Below, one piece after another: positions 50,383 to 59,011 of a DNA stretch of 64,000 nt. The stretch comes from Actinoplanes italicus (GTDB lineage Bacteria > Actinomycetota > Actinomycetes > Mycobacteriales > Micromonosporaceae): the NCBI RefSeq assembly GCF_003001815.1, contig NZ_PVMZ01000002.1, positions 496,001 to 560,000 of the forward strand, written 5' to 3'. The position numbers were made by a program, and so were the translations under genes. Under the pieces are notes generated by a model that was not told the DNA's origin, ran no database searches, and worked only from the letters and a program-made list of their open reading frames with translations. The stretch's first letter is position 1. Every line of letters begins with the position of its first letter.

Positions 50383-51477
50383 ATGAGCAACGACCGTTTG
50401 AGCACGCTTCTCGCCGAGTACGCGGATCTCGAGAAGCGGATGGAAGACCCTTCGATCCATTCCGACCAGGCTCTGGTACGGCGGGTCGGCCGCCGTTTCG
50501 CCGAGCTGGCCCCGCTCTACGCCGCCAACCAGGAGCTGGAGGCCGCACGCGCCGACCTGGCCGCCGCCAAGGAGCTGGCCGCCGAGGACCCGGGGTTCGC
50601 CTCCGAGGTCGAGGCGGTCGCCGCGATGCTGCCCGCGCTGGAGGAGAAGCTCGGCGAGATGCTGATCCCGCGCGACCCGAGCGACGCCAAGGACGTGATC
50701 GTCGAGATCAAGGCGGGCGAGGGCGGTCAGGAGTCCGCGCTGTTCGCCGGTGACCTGCTGCGCATGTACACCCGGTACGCCGAGCGCCGCGGCTGGGTGG
50801 TCGAGGTGATCGACTCGCAGGAGTCGGACCTCGGCGGTGTGAAGGACATCTCGGTCGCGGTCAAGACGCGTGGTGTGCCCGAGGGCGGTCACGGTGTCTG
50901 GTCCCGGATGAAGTGGGAGGGCGGCGTGCACCGGGTGCAGCGCGTCCCGGTCACCGAGTCGCAGGGCCGCATCCACACCTCGGCCGCCGGCGTGCTGGTG
51001 CTGCCCGAGGCCGAGGAGGTCGACATCGACATCCAGGCCGGTGACCTGCGCATCGACGTGTACCGATCGTCCGGCCCGGGTGGCCAGTCGGTCAACACCA
51101 CCGACTCCGCGGTCCGCATCACGCACCTGCCCACCGGCACGGTGGTGAGCTGCCAGAACGAGAAGAGCCAGCTCCAGAACAAGGAGTCGGCGATGCGTAT
51201 CCTGCGGTCCCGGTTGCTGGCCCAGGCGCAGGAGGCGGCCGACGCGGCGGCCGGCGACGCCCGCAAGGCCCAGGTGCGTACGGTCGACCGCTCGGAGCGG
51301 GTCCGCACCTACAACTTCCCGCAGAACCGGATCACCGACCACCGGATCGGCTACACCGCGTACAACCTGGACCTGGTCCTCAGTGGTGAGCTGGACGGCG
51401 TGCTCGACGCGCTGGCCGCCTCCGACCGGGCGGCCCGGCTGTCCGGCGACCCGGACGACGTCAGCCGACGGCAGTGA
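50383..51477 (+). CDS. prfA: Peptide chain release factor 1
   Basis: 364 residues from ATG 50383 with GGAGAG at 50372-50377. Class I release factor: GGQ at residues 233-235 in [15 protein letters not shown], and the codon-recognition domain before it. Recognises UAA/UAG and releases the finished protein. The methyltransferase that modifies its GGQ glutamine, PrmC, is encoded 2.9 kb further on. Its end overlaps the convergent beta-propeller gene by 17 bp. Confidence 0.97.
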   Translation: MSNDRLSTLLAEYADLEKRMEDPSIHSDQALVRRVGRRFAELAPLYAANQELEAARADLAAAKELAAEDPGFASEVEAVAAMLPALEEKLGEMLIPRDPSDAKDVIVEIKAGEGGQESALFAGDLLRMYTRYAERRGWVVEVIDSQESDLGGVKDISVAVKTRGVPEGGHGVWSRMKWEGGVHRVQRVPVTESQGRIHTSAAGVLVLPEAEEVDIDIQAGDLRIDVYRSSGPGGQSVNTTDSAVRITHLPTGTVVSCQNEKSQLQNKESAMRILRSRLLAQAQEAADAAAGDARKAQVRTVDRSERVRTYNFPQNRITDHRIGYTAYNLDLVLSGELDGVLDALAASDRAARLSGDPDDVSRRQ

Positions 51478-52834
51478 TCACGAGCCGGCCGCTGTCCAGG
51501 CAGGCGAGGTAACGGTCGGCGCCGTCGCAGAATCGGCCCTGGGTGACCCTGATCGCCCCGAACGTGATGGTGCGGCCGGTGGCCGGATCGAGCCGGGACA
51601 CGGCGTTTCGCTCCGGGTCGGGGTAGAGGCCCCGGAGCAGCATGAGCGAGCCGGTCCCGCGGTCCCGGAAGGTCACATAACCGGGAACCGAGGGCCCGAT
51701 CTGGCGGCCGGTCGCCACGTGGAGGATCGCCTGGCTCGGAATCGTGTCTCCGGTGCTCATCAACAGCCGGCCCTCGCCGACCGGTATCCCGTTGAACGAG
51801 TTGCCCAGGAAATCCCAGCGCTGCTCGCCGGTGGCCGGGTCGACCGCGGAGGTGAAGTTGCCGGACGCGCCCAGGCAGATCAGCGGGCCGCAGGTCTCCG
51901 CGTAGGTCCAGCCGGGCATGACCCGCGACCAGAGACGGCGCAGGTCGTCCGGGTGGTAGGCGGTGACCTCGCTCTGCTGCGAGCCGTTGGTGATGACCAG
52001 GATCCGGCCACCCGCCGTCGTGAGCTGGCTGCCCTCGCCGCTCGCCGCCGAGACCGGGGTCCACGGCACCCTCCCGGAACTCTGGGGCCGCCCGTCGGAG
52101 AAGGCCGACATGGTCAGCTCGCCCTCGTTCGACGCGGTGACCACACGTGACGGCACGCCGGCCTCCGACAGGACCGCGACGTTCTCGGCGAGGGGCGGCG
52201 CCGCACGCTCCCAGAGGATCGCTCCGGTCCGTGTGCCGATCAACCGCAGCGTGGTCAACCGGCCGTTCTCGGCCCGCTCGAACAGCAGCAGCGAATCGCC
52301 GGTCTCCTCGCCGGTCTGCATGCCGTCGTGCTCCCACAGCTGCTCGCCGGTGACCGGATCCAGCGCGGTCAACCTGCCGCTGTGGACGTAGCTGAGGTAG
52401 CCACCATCGGGTAGCTGACGTTCGACGAGTTCCTCACCGGTGGGTAGAAGCAGCACGCCTGCCCGGGGCAGGGTCGTCATCCAGATCGGGTCACCGGGGG
52501 TGCGGCGACTCCAGCGTGTCGTCCCGGTCGCGAGATCGTGGGCGGTCAGTTCGGACTCGCCGCCGGGAACCGAGCGGTACAGGAAGACGGAGCCGCCGAG
52601 GACCGTCATGGCGTCCATGTCCGAGAACGGGGTCGACCACACCTGATGGAGCACGGGCGGGCCGGGCTGCCCGGAGCCACCGAGCGCCAGGACCGCGACG
52701 GCCGCGATCACGCCGCGGATCCAGCGGCCGGCGGCCGCCCGGTCGATTTTCCGGCGCCGGCCGCCGTCCGGATAGTCGTCCGGTCCGGCCGGGGAGTCGC
52801 TGACGTCGCCGAGATCGATCACGGCCATGGTCAT
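51461..52834 (-). CDS. PQQ-like beta-propeller membrane-anchored protein
   Basis: 457 residues. Short cytoplasmic N-terminus ([11 protein letters not shown]...), one transmembrane helix (about 38-55), then a beta-propeller with repeated blades containing [26 protein letters not shown] and [10 protein letters not shown]. This is the PQQ-binding-like repeat of the quinoprotein dehydrogenase and BamB type, though no dehydrogenase catalytic set is evident, so it is probably a scaffold or sensor. ATG 52832-52834 overlaps the diguanylate cyclase stop by four bases, coupling the two. Confidence 0.85.
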   Translation of the reverse strand: MTMAVIDLGDVSDSPAGPDDYPDGGRRRKIDRAAAGRWIRGVIAAVAVLALGGSGQPGPPVLHQVWSTPFSDMDAMTVLGGSVFLYRSVPGGESELTAHDLATGTTRWSRRTPGDPIWMTTLPRAGVLLLPTGEELVERQLPDGGYLSYVHSGRLTALDPVTGEQLWEHDGMQTGEETGDSLLLFERAENGRLTTLRLIGTRTGAILWERAAPPLAENVAVLSEAGVPSRVVTASNEGELTMSAFSDGRPQSSGRVPWTPVSAASGEGSQLTTAGGRILVITNGSQQSEVTAYHPDDLRRLWSRVMPGWTYAETCGPLICLGASGNFTSAVDPATGEQRWDFLGNSFNGIPVGEGRLLMSTGDTIPSQAILHVATGRQIGPSVPGYVTFRDRGTGSLMLLRGLYPDPERNAVSRLDPATGRTITFGAIRVTQGRFCDGADRYLACLDSGRLVITAVG

Positions 52835-54327
52835 GTGGGTTTCCTGCTCGCGGCCGCGGCAGCCAGTGCCGCGCTGAGTCCACGCCCGTTGGTGCCGACC
52901 TCCGACCAGCCCGAGGCGAGGCCGACCGAGGTCCCCGGCACCAGGGCCTGCCAGTTCTCGGCGGTCGCGGCAGCGCCGATCCGGCGTGACACCTCGGCCG
53001 CCTGGTTCGGCCCGGCTCCGGGCAGGACCAGGACGAATTCGTCGCCGGCGAATCGGGCGACGAAGTCACCGCGCCGCATCACCCGGTGCAGCACACCGGC
53101 GATCCGTTGCAGCACCAGGTCACCGCAGTGCCGCCCGTGCCGGACGTTGACCGTGGTGAATCCGATCACATCGCAGAGACCGACGGCGGCCCGTTCGCCG
53201 CGCGAGAGAAGGGAGTCGACGTACCGCTCGAGCTGACGGCGGTTGGGCAGGCCGGTGAGTGGATCGGTGAGGGTCTCGTCGCCGTACCGGCCCGGATCGC
53301 GATGGGTCTCCTGAGCGTCCAGGCGCGCGGCCACCCCGTCCAGGTAACCGTCGCGGAGCTGGTCGATGCGCAGCGCTGCGAGGCGGAACGCGTACCGGTC
53401 GGCGGAGTGGGCGGCGGCGTGGTCACCCGCGGCCGCGTGGCACATGCTGCGCAGCCGGGCGGGTTCCGCGGGCCCGAGCACCTCGGCCGAGACCGGCACC
53501 GCGGCGAGCATGGCCAGGGCCTGCTGCGGGCGGCCGGCCGCGATCGAGAGACAGACCGAACCGAGATGCCGCAGGTCACGGGTGCGGGCACTGTCGCCTC
53601 CGCCGGTCAGCCAGCGGGCCGCCTCGGACACGGTGGGCTCGCCGACCGCGGCACGGCGGGCCAGGGCGTAGCCGTAGACCGTGCGGCTGCCCGGCCGCAG
53701 CCGGTCGGTGGCGAGATAGCGGGACAGCTCGGCGTCCATGTCGCGCAGCACCCGCAGACAACCGTCGGTGTCGCCGTGATGGTCGAGGGCGACCGCGTTG
53801 CGCAGCCGGATGCCGGGCGCGGCGAACACCTCGGGCGCCAGCCCGGCCGCCGCACCGATCTCCCGGGCCTGCTCGACGGCGGTCAGAGCCTGGCCGTGGA
53901 AACCCAGGTAGGAGTAGGCCATGGCGAGGTCGTGCCAGCCCCAGGCCGTCTCCGCGTCCCGGTCGGGCACCGCGGCGAGCGCCCGCGCGGCCTGCACCAG
54001 GTGCGTGACGCCGCGGTCCAGGTTGCTCTGCAGATGCGCGGCGAGGGCCGCGAACGCGTGCATCTGGCCGCGCAGGTAGGGGTCGGGCACCTCGCGGACC
54101 GCCTCGACGGCCGCCGCCATCGCGGTGGGCAGCTCACCGGCCCGGCCCAGGTTGATCAGCGCACCGAAGCGCTGGACCAGCGCGTACGCCCGGGTGGCCG
54201 GATCGGTCCCGGAAGCGAGAACCCCGTCGAGGATCGGGAGGGCGAGCGCCGACTGCCCGTCCTGTTGCAGGCGACCGGCATGACGCAGGTCCTCGACGTG
54301 TTCCGCGAGCTGGTCCAACCAACCCAC
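52831..54327 (-). CDS. Diguanylate cyclase with TPR-like sensor region
   Basis: 498 residues from GTG 54325-54327 with GGGAGGC upstream; ATG 54385-54387 is an alternative that overlaps the promoter side of prmC. The first 330 residues are helical TPR-like repeats with no membrane helix. The C-terminal GGDEF domain starts at TDPLTGLPNRRQL and has the active-site variant FAGDEF with the upstream RRGD, matching the RxxD product-inhibition site. It should make cyclic di-GMP in the cytoplasm. It forms a coupled pair with the beta-propeller gene. Confidence 0.85.
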   Translation of the reverse strand: MGWLDQLAEHVEDLRHAGRLQQDGQSALALPILDGVLASGTDPATRAYALVQRFGALINLGRAGELPTAMAAAVEAVREVPDPYLRGQMHAFAALAAHLQSNLDRGVTHLVQAARALAAVPDRDAETAWGWHDLAMAYSYLGFHGQALTAVEQAREIGAAAGLAPEVFAAPGIRLRNAVALDHHGDTDGCLRVLRDMDAELSRYLATDRLRPGSRTVYGYALARRAAVGEPTVSEAARWLTGGGDSARTRDLRHLGSVCLSIAAGRPQQALAMLAAVPVSAEVLGPAEPARLRSMCHAAAGDHAAAHSADRYAFRLAALRIDQLRDGYLDGVAARLDAQETHRDPGRYGDETLTDPLTGLPNRRQLERYVDSLLSRGERAAVGLCDVIGFTTVNVRHGRHCGDLVLQRIAGVLHRVMRRGDFVARFAGDEFVLVLPGAGPNQAAEVSRRIGAAATAENWQALVPGTSVGLASGWSEVGTNGRGLSAALAAAAASRKPT

Positions 54328-54396
54328 CAGGCGCCTCCCACGGCCTAGGCACGTCCCGCCGACGACCCCCGGCGCGCGACGTCCCATGATTATGCC

Positions 54397-55284
54397 GTGA
54401 CACCGCGACACGAACACCCCCGCGAGGACACGGATCGGGCGCGCCTGACCCCGGCGCTGGCAGCGGCCGTCGTCGATCTCGCAAAAGCCGGAGTCGAATC
54501 GCCCCGGGTCGATGCCGAGTTGCTGGTGGCACACGTGCTGGGCGTGTCCCGGGGGCGGCTCCTGCTGATCGACTCGATCCGGGCGGGCGAGCTGGCCCGG
54601 TTCCGTGACCTGGTGGCCCGGCGCCGCGAGCGGATCCCGTTGCAGCATCTGCTGGGCACGGCCGCGTTCCGGCACGTGGAGCTCGCGGTGGGCGACGGTG
54701 TCTTCGTGCCGCGGCCGGAGACCGAGCTGCTGGCCGGGTGGGGCGCCGAGCGGACCGGGACGGGCGCGCTCGTGGTCGACCTGTGCAGCGGCAGTGGCGC
54801 CATCGCGATCGCGATCGCCGACGAGACGCGGGCCGGCCGGGTGATCGCCGTGGAACGGTCCGCGGCGGCGCTGCCGTGGCTGCGGCGCAACGCCTCGGCG
54901 TACCCGGTGGTCGAGGTCGTCGAAGGCGACGTGACCGATCCGCGACTGCTGTCCGAACTGCACGGTGCGGTCGACGTGCTGCTCTGCAATCCGCCGTACG
55001 TCCCGGACGGCACCGCGGTCCCGCCGGAGGTCGCGGAGCACGACCCGGCCGAGGCGGTGTTCGGCGGCGGCGACGGCCTGGAGGTGATCCGGCCGGTGAT
55101 CGAGCTGGCCGCGGCCCTGCTCAGGCCGGGCGGAGCGCTCGGCATCGAGCACGACGACGTGCACGGCGAGGCGGTTCCGGCGCTGCTGCGCGCCGACGGG
55201 CGGTTCGACGAGGTGACCGCGCACGACGACCTCACCGGCCGTCCGCGGTACGCGACGGCCCGCCGCCGGTGGGACGCCGGATAG
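54397..55284 (+). CDS. prmC: Release factor glutamine N5-methyltransferase
   Basis: 295 residues from GTG 54397. SAM-binding motif VDLCSGSGAIAIAIA and the substrate-glutamine motif NPPY (198-201, CNPPYVPD). Helical N-terminal domain (RIPLQHLLGTAAFR) as in PrmC/HemK. Methylates the GGQ glutamine of RF1 and RF2. CATGAT six bases before the start is a near-match to the local -10 pattern, giving prmC its own promoter away from prfA. Confidence 0.95.
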   Translation: MTPRHEHPREDTDRARLTPALAAAVVDLAKAGVESPRVDAELLVAHVLGVSRGRLLLIDSIRAGELARFRDLVARRRERIPLQHLLGTAAFRHVELAVGDGVFVPRPETELLAGWGAERTGTGALVVDLCSGSGAIAIAIADETRAGRVIAVERSAAALPWLRRNASAYPVVEVVEGDVTDPRLLSELHGAVDVLLCNPPYVPDGTAVPPEVAEHDPAEAVFGGGDGLEVIRPVIELAAALLRPGGALGIEHDDVHGEAVPALLRADGRFDEVTAHDDLTGRPRYATARRRWDAG

Positions 55285-55305
55285 TCACATGGCACACTGC
55301 ATCTC

Positions 55306-55953
55306 GTGATGCTCTACGACTGTGCCACCGTCACGGACCGGGACCGTGGCATCGCCGCCGCTGTCGAGGCGGCCAAGAGTGGCGAGCTCGTGGTGCTCCC
55401 CACCGACACCGTCTACGGGGTGGGGGCCGACGCGTTCGCCACCCACGCGATCACCCAGCTGCACCACGCCCGCGGCTCGGACCGCCGGGTGCCGCCGCCG
55501 GTGCTGGTCGGCTCCCGCCACACCCTCGACGGCCTGGTCTACTCGCTGCCCCGCGCGGCACGTGACCTGGCCGACGCGTTCTGGCCGGGCGCGCTGACCA
55601 TCATCGTGGAGCACTCGCCCAGCCTGCAGTGGGACCTCGGCGACACCGGTGGCGTGGTGGCCGTGCGGATGCCGCTGCACCCGGTCGCGCTGGAGGTGCT
55701 GCGCGAGGTCGGCCCGATGGCCGTGACCACCGCCAACAAGCTCGGCGCTGCCGCTCCGCTGACCGCCGAGGAAGCCCGCGACCAGCTCGAGTACGCGGTC
55801 CGCGTCTATCTGGAGGCGGGTCCCGCCGCCGATCCCGCGCCGAGCACGATCGTCGACGTCACCGGTGACGTGCCGCGGATCCTGCGGGCCGGCGCGATTC
55901 CGGTCGAGAAACTTCGTGACGTCGTTCCGGACCTCGTCGACGGGCAGGGCTGA
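55306..55953 (+). CDS. tsaC: Threonylcarbamoyl-AMP synthase (short form)
   Basis: 215 residues; GTG 55306 is directly followed by ATG 55309, and either may start. YrdC fold: LVVLPTDTVYGVGADAF, FWPGALTIIVEH, VAVRMPLHPVAL and TTANKLGAAA. Makes threonylcarbamoyl-AMP from threonine, bicarbonate and ATP for the t6A modification of tRNAs reading ANN codons. It follows prmC, the conserved order. A second, longer paralogue starts 1.2 kb downstream. Its end lies 8 bp before the phosphatase start. Confidence 0.92.
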   Translation: MMLYDCATVTDRDRGIAAAVEAAKSGELVVLPTDTVYGVGADAFATHAITQLHHARGSDRRVPPPVLVGSRHTLDGLVYSLPRAARDLADAFWPGALTIIVEHSPSLQWDLGDTGGVVAVRMPLHPVALEVLREVGPMAVTTANKLGAAAPLTAEEARDQLEYAVRVYLEAGPAADPAPSTIVDVTGDVPRILRAGAIPVEKLRDVVPDLVDGQG

Positions 55954-55960
55954 CGCGGAG

Positions 55961-56551
55961 ATGTTCACCGTTCTGCACGTCTGCATGGGCAACATCTGCC
56001 GGTCCCCGATGGCCGAGCGCCTGCTGGCCCGGGCCGTCCGCGAGCGCGCCGGTGACGCCGACGGCGCTCAGCTGCTGCGCAGTGTCAGCGCAGGCACCGG
56101 CGGTTGGCACGAGGGCGAACAGATGAATCCGCCGGCCGCCCGGCTGGTCCGCGCCCGCCGCGGCTCCGACGAGAACTTCCTGGCCCGCAAGCTGCGCGGC
56201 GACTTCATCGACGAGGCCGACCTGATCCTCACGGCCACCGCCGACCAGTACGACTACGTGGTGGCGCTGCGTCCCGACGCCGCCGCCCGCACGTTCGTCC
56301 TCGGTGAGTTCGGCCGCCTGCTGAGCGCGGTGGACACCGCCGCGCTGCCGCCGGCCGAGCCGAAACCCGACTCGGTCCGGGCCCGCGGCACGGCGATCGT
56401 CGAGGCGGTGGCCGTGTTGCGCGGTACCGAGCCGGCGCAGCCCGCCGACGACCTCGACGACCCGTGGGGGCGCGGCGACCAGACGTTCCAGCGGGTGGCC
56501 GACGAGATCGAGGACACCACGATGCCGTTCGCCGCGCTCCTGCTGCCGTGA
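55961..56551 (+). CDS. Low-molecular-weight protein-tyrosine phosphatase
   Basis: 196 residues from ATG 55961. P-loop CX5R at residues 8-14 in VCMGNICRSP, with the conserved Asp in DDPWG near the C-terminus. The family uses the Cys as nucleophile to dephosphorylate protein tyrosines or arginines. The 196-residue length exceeds the usual 150-165 because of an acidic Pro/Ala stretch (about 135-165). It sits between two threonylcarbamoyl-AMP synthase genes, overlapping the second by four bases (GTGA). Confidence 0.9.
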   Translation: MFTVLHVCMGNICRSPMAERLLARAVRERAGDADGAQLLRSVSAGTGGWHEGEQMNPPAARLVRARRGSDENFLARKLRGDFIDEADLILTATADQYDYVVALRPDAAARTFVLGEFGRLLSAVDTAALPPAEPKPDSVRARGTAIVEAVAVLRGTEPAQPADDLDDPWGRGDQTFQRVADEIEDTTMPFAALLLP

Positions 56552-57513
56552 ACGTCTACCTGTGGCGCGACCGGATCGTCGCGCCGGACGCCGAGGGGCT
56601 GGATCGCGCGGCCGATCTGCTGCGGTCCGGTTCGGTCGTGGCGTTCCCGACCGAGACCGTCTACGGCCTCGGCGCCGACGCCTTCGACGAGAAGGCGGTC
56701 GGTGAGATCTACCGGCTGAAGAACCGGCCGACCTGGAACCCGCTGATCGTGCATGTGGTGGATGTCGCGGCGGCCCGTGCCCTCGCCGCCGACTGGCCGG
56801 ACAAGGCGGAGGAACTGGCCGTCCGATTCTGGCCCGGTCCGCTCACCCTGGTCGTCCGCAGAGCGCGGCACCTGCCGGGAATCGGGGCGTCCAACGACAC
56901 CGTGGCGGTCCGGGTGCCTGCCCACCCGGTGGCGCTCGACCTGCTGAGGGTCTCCGGACTGCCACTGGCCGCGCCGAGCGCGAACCGCTCCGAGGGCATC
57001 TCACCGACCACGGCCGAGCATGTGATCAGCAGCCTGCCGGAAGTCCCGATGGTGCTGGACGGCGGCCCGAGCTCGTGGGGCATCGAGTCGACAGTGCTGG
57101 ATCTCACCGGTGACGTGCCGCGACTGCTCCGCCCGGGCGCGCTCGCTCTGCGGGTGTTGCGCGACGCGGTCGGCCCGATCGCGCTGCCCGTCGCGGAGAC
57201 CGAGGACGGCGAGGCCCGGCCGTCTCCGGGCATGAGCCGCCGGCACTACGCGCCGCGTGCCAAGGTCGTCCTCTGCGAGGACGTGCGGGCCGTCGATCGG
57301 TCGGATCTCACCGAGCCGATCGCGGTGCTGTCCTACGAGGGGACCGACGGCACCGAAGTGCTGTCCGCCGACCCGCGGGAGTACGCCGCCGATCTGTACG
57401 CGGCCCTGCACCGGCTGGACGACCAGGGCTTTCCCACCATCCTCATCCAGCAACCGCCCGCGACCGAGGACTGGCTCGCCGTCCGGGACCGTCTGTCACG
57501 GGCCGCCGCCTGA
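56548..57513 (+). CDS. Sua5-type threonylcarbamoyl-AMP synthase (long form)
   Basis: 321 residues from GTG 56548, overlapping the phosphatase stop by four bases. The YrdC domain (about 15-200) contains VVAFPTETVYGLGADAFDE, KNRPTWNPLIVHV, FWPGPLTLVVR and APSANRSEGISPTTAEHV (in part SANRSEGISPTT). A C-terminal Sua5 domain (about 225-320, SPGMSRRHYAPRA) follows. This is the second enzyme of the same type in 2.2 kb. It is convergent with the SDR gene, overlapping by 18 bp. Confidence 0.92.
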   Translation: MNVYLWRDRIVAPDAEGLDRAADLLRSGSVVAFPTETVYGLGADAFDEKAVGEIYRLKNRPTWNPLIVHVVDVAAARALAADWPDKAEELAVRFWPGPLTLVVRRARHLPGIGASNDTVAVRVPAHPVALDLLRVSGLPLAAPSANRSEGISPTTAEHVISSLPEVPMVLDGGPSSWGIESTVLDLTGDVPRLLRPGALALRVLRDAVGPIALPVAETEDGEARPSPGMSRRHYAPRAKVVLCEDVRAVDRSDLTEPIAVLSYEGTDGTEVLSADPREYAADLYAALHRLDDQGFPTILIQQPPATEDWLAVRDRLSRAAA

Positions 57514-58959
57514 CGTCTCCGCGGTCCGGGTGATGTTGCGGGCCATCCCGTTGAAGACGATCCCGTGGAACGGCAGCACCGACGCCCAGTACAGATGCCC
57601 TCCCAGCCCGCGTGGCAGGAACACCGCCCGCTGGCGGTAGACGCTGCCGCCGTCGCCGTCGGGTTCGGCGCGCATCTCCAGCCAGGCCCGGCCCGGTACC
57701 CGCATCTCGGCGCGCAGCCGCAGCAGCGATCCCGGCTCGATCTCCTCGACCCGCCACCAGTCGAGCGCCTCGCCGACGCGCAGCCGGTGCTTGTCCCGCC
57801 GGCCGCGGCGCAGCCCGACCCCGCCGGCCAGCCGGTCCAGCCAGCCGCGCACCGACCAGGCCAGCGGGAACGAATACCAGCCGTTCTCGCCGCCGACGCC
57901 CTCGATGACCCGCCACAGCCGGTCGGCCGGCGCGCCCACCGGACGGGTCCGCTCGTCGACGTAGATGCTGCCGCCGGACCAGTCGGGGTCGCTGGGCAGC
58001 GGCTCGGCCGACGGGTTCAGGCCGGACGCGGTGGACCAGCGGGTCTCCACGTCGGCGTCGCGGATCTTGCCGAGGGCCAGCCGGACCGCCTCGTCGAAAC
58101 CCAGCGGCGCGGGGCCGGGGAGCAGTTCGGCCAGGTCGTTCTCGTGTGCCACCGCCTCGTGGATCAGGCTGGCGACCAGCGGACGGGCGATGCTGTTCGG
58201 CACCGGGGTGATCAGGCCGACCCAGTGTGCGGAGAGCCACGGGCTGAGCGGGCGAACCGGGATGATGACGCGGCGGGGGAGTCCGGCCACACGGGCGTAC
58301 CGCTGCATCATCTCCCGATAGGTCAGCACTTCGGCGCCGCCGATGTCGAAACCGCGACTGACCTCGGGTGGAAGGGTCGCCACGCCGATCAGGTAGCGCA
58401 GGACGTCGCGTACCGCGATGGGCTGGATCCGGTTGTCGACCCACCGGGGCGTGACCATGGCGGGAAGGCGTTCGGTCAGATAGCGCAGCATCTCGAAGGA
58501 CGCGGAGCCCGAGCCGATGATCACCGGCGCCCGCAGCACCACCGTCGGCACCCCGCTGTCCAGCAGGATGCGGGCCACCTCGGCCCGGGAACGCAGATGG
58601 GCGGAGGGCCGCTCGTGGGCGGGCGGTTCCGGACCGCCGAGATAGACGATCCGATGTACGCCCGCCGCGCGCGCCGCCGCAGCGAAGTTCCGGGCGGCCT
58701 CCCGGTCGAGCTGCTCGAAGTCCGGCCGGCCCAGCGAGTGCATCAGGAAGTACGCGACGTCGACGCCCTCGAAAGCGGCCGGGAGGGTGGCCGGATCGGA
58801 CAGGTCCGCCTCGACGATTTCCGTCCGGCCCGCCCACGGCACGTCCCGCAGACGTGCCGCGCTGCGGGCGAGACATCGAACCTCGTGTCCCGCCTCGAGT
58901 AGCCGGGGGGCCAGCCGCCCCCCGATGTAGCCGGTCGCGCCGGTCACCAAGCACCGCAT
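57496..58959 (-). CDS. SDR-type NAD(P)-binding protein with DUF2867 domain
   Basis: 487 residues from ATG 58957-58959. An atypical SDR N-terminal half (1-290) starts MRCLVTGATGYIGGRLAPRLL with the TGATGYIG cofactor loop. The C-terminal half (about 330-480) is a DUF2867 domain (WSGGSIYVDERTRPVGAPAD in part, and LYWASVLPFHGIVFNGMARNI in part). This fusion is widespread in actinobacteria; its reaction is not established to my knowledge. Start sites further upstream would overlap glyA. Confidence 0.85.
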   Translation of the reverse strand: MRCLVTGATGYIGGRLAPRLLEAGHEVRCLARSAARLRDVPWAGRTEIVEADLSDPATLPAAFEGVDVAYFLMHSLGRPDFEQLDREAARNFAAAARAAGVHRIVYLGGPEPPAHERPSAHLRSRAEVARILLDSGVPTVVLRAPVIIGSGSASFEMLRYLTERLPAMVTPRWVDNRIQPIAVRDVLRYLIGVATLPPEVSRGFDIGGAEVLTYREMMQRYARVAGLPRRVIIPVRPLSPWLSAHWVGLITPVPNSIARPLVASLIHEAVAHENDLAELLPGPAPLGFDEAVRLALGKIRDADVETRWSTASGLNPSAEPLPSDPDWSGGSIYVDERTRPVGAPADRLWRVIEGVGGENGWYSFPLAWSVRGWLDRLAGGVGLRRGRRDKHRLRVGEALDWWRVEEIEPGSLLRLRAEMRVPGRAWLEMRAEPDGDGGSVYRQRAVFLPRGLGGHLYWASVLPFHGIVFNGMARNITRTAETSGGGP

Positions 58960-58998
58960 AACACCAGAGTGTGCCCACGGACGGGGGGTCGTAAGCCA

Positions 58999-59004
58999 TA
59001 TGCT
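58999..59004 (+). promoter_or_regulatory. Putative leaderless -10 box of glyA
   Basis: TATGCT followed by seven bases and GTG 59012. It overlaps the alternative ATG 59000, which argues against that start. Confidence 0.4.
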
Positions 59005-59011
59005 CTTGCAC

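Noticed and set aside
52831..55224. 797-codon version of the diguanylate cyclase gene
   Set aside because: The extra N-terminal 299 codons are antisense to prmC; a GTG with GGGAGGC upstream at 54327 is a better start.
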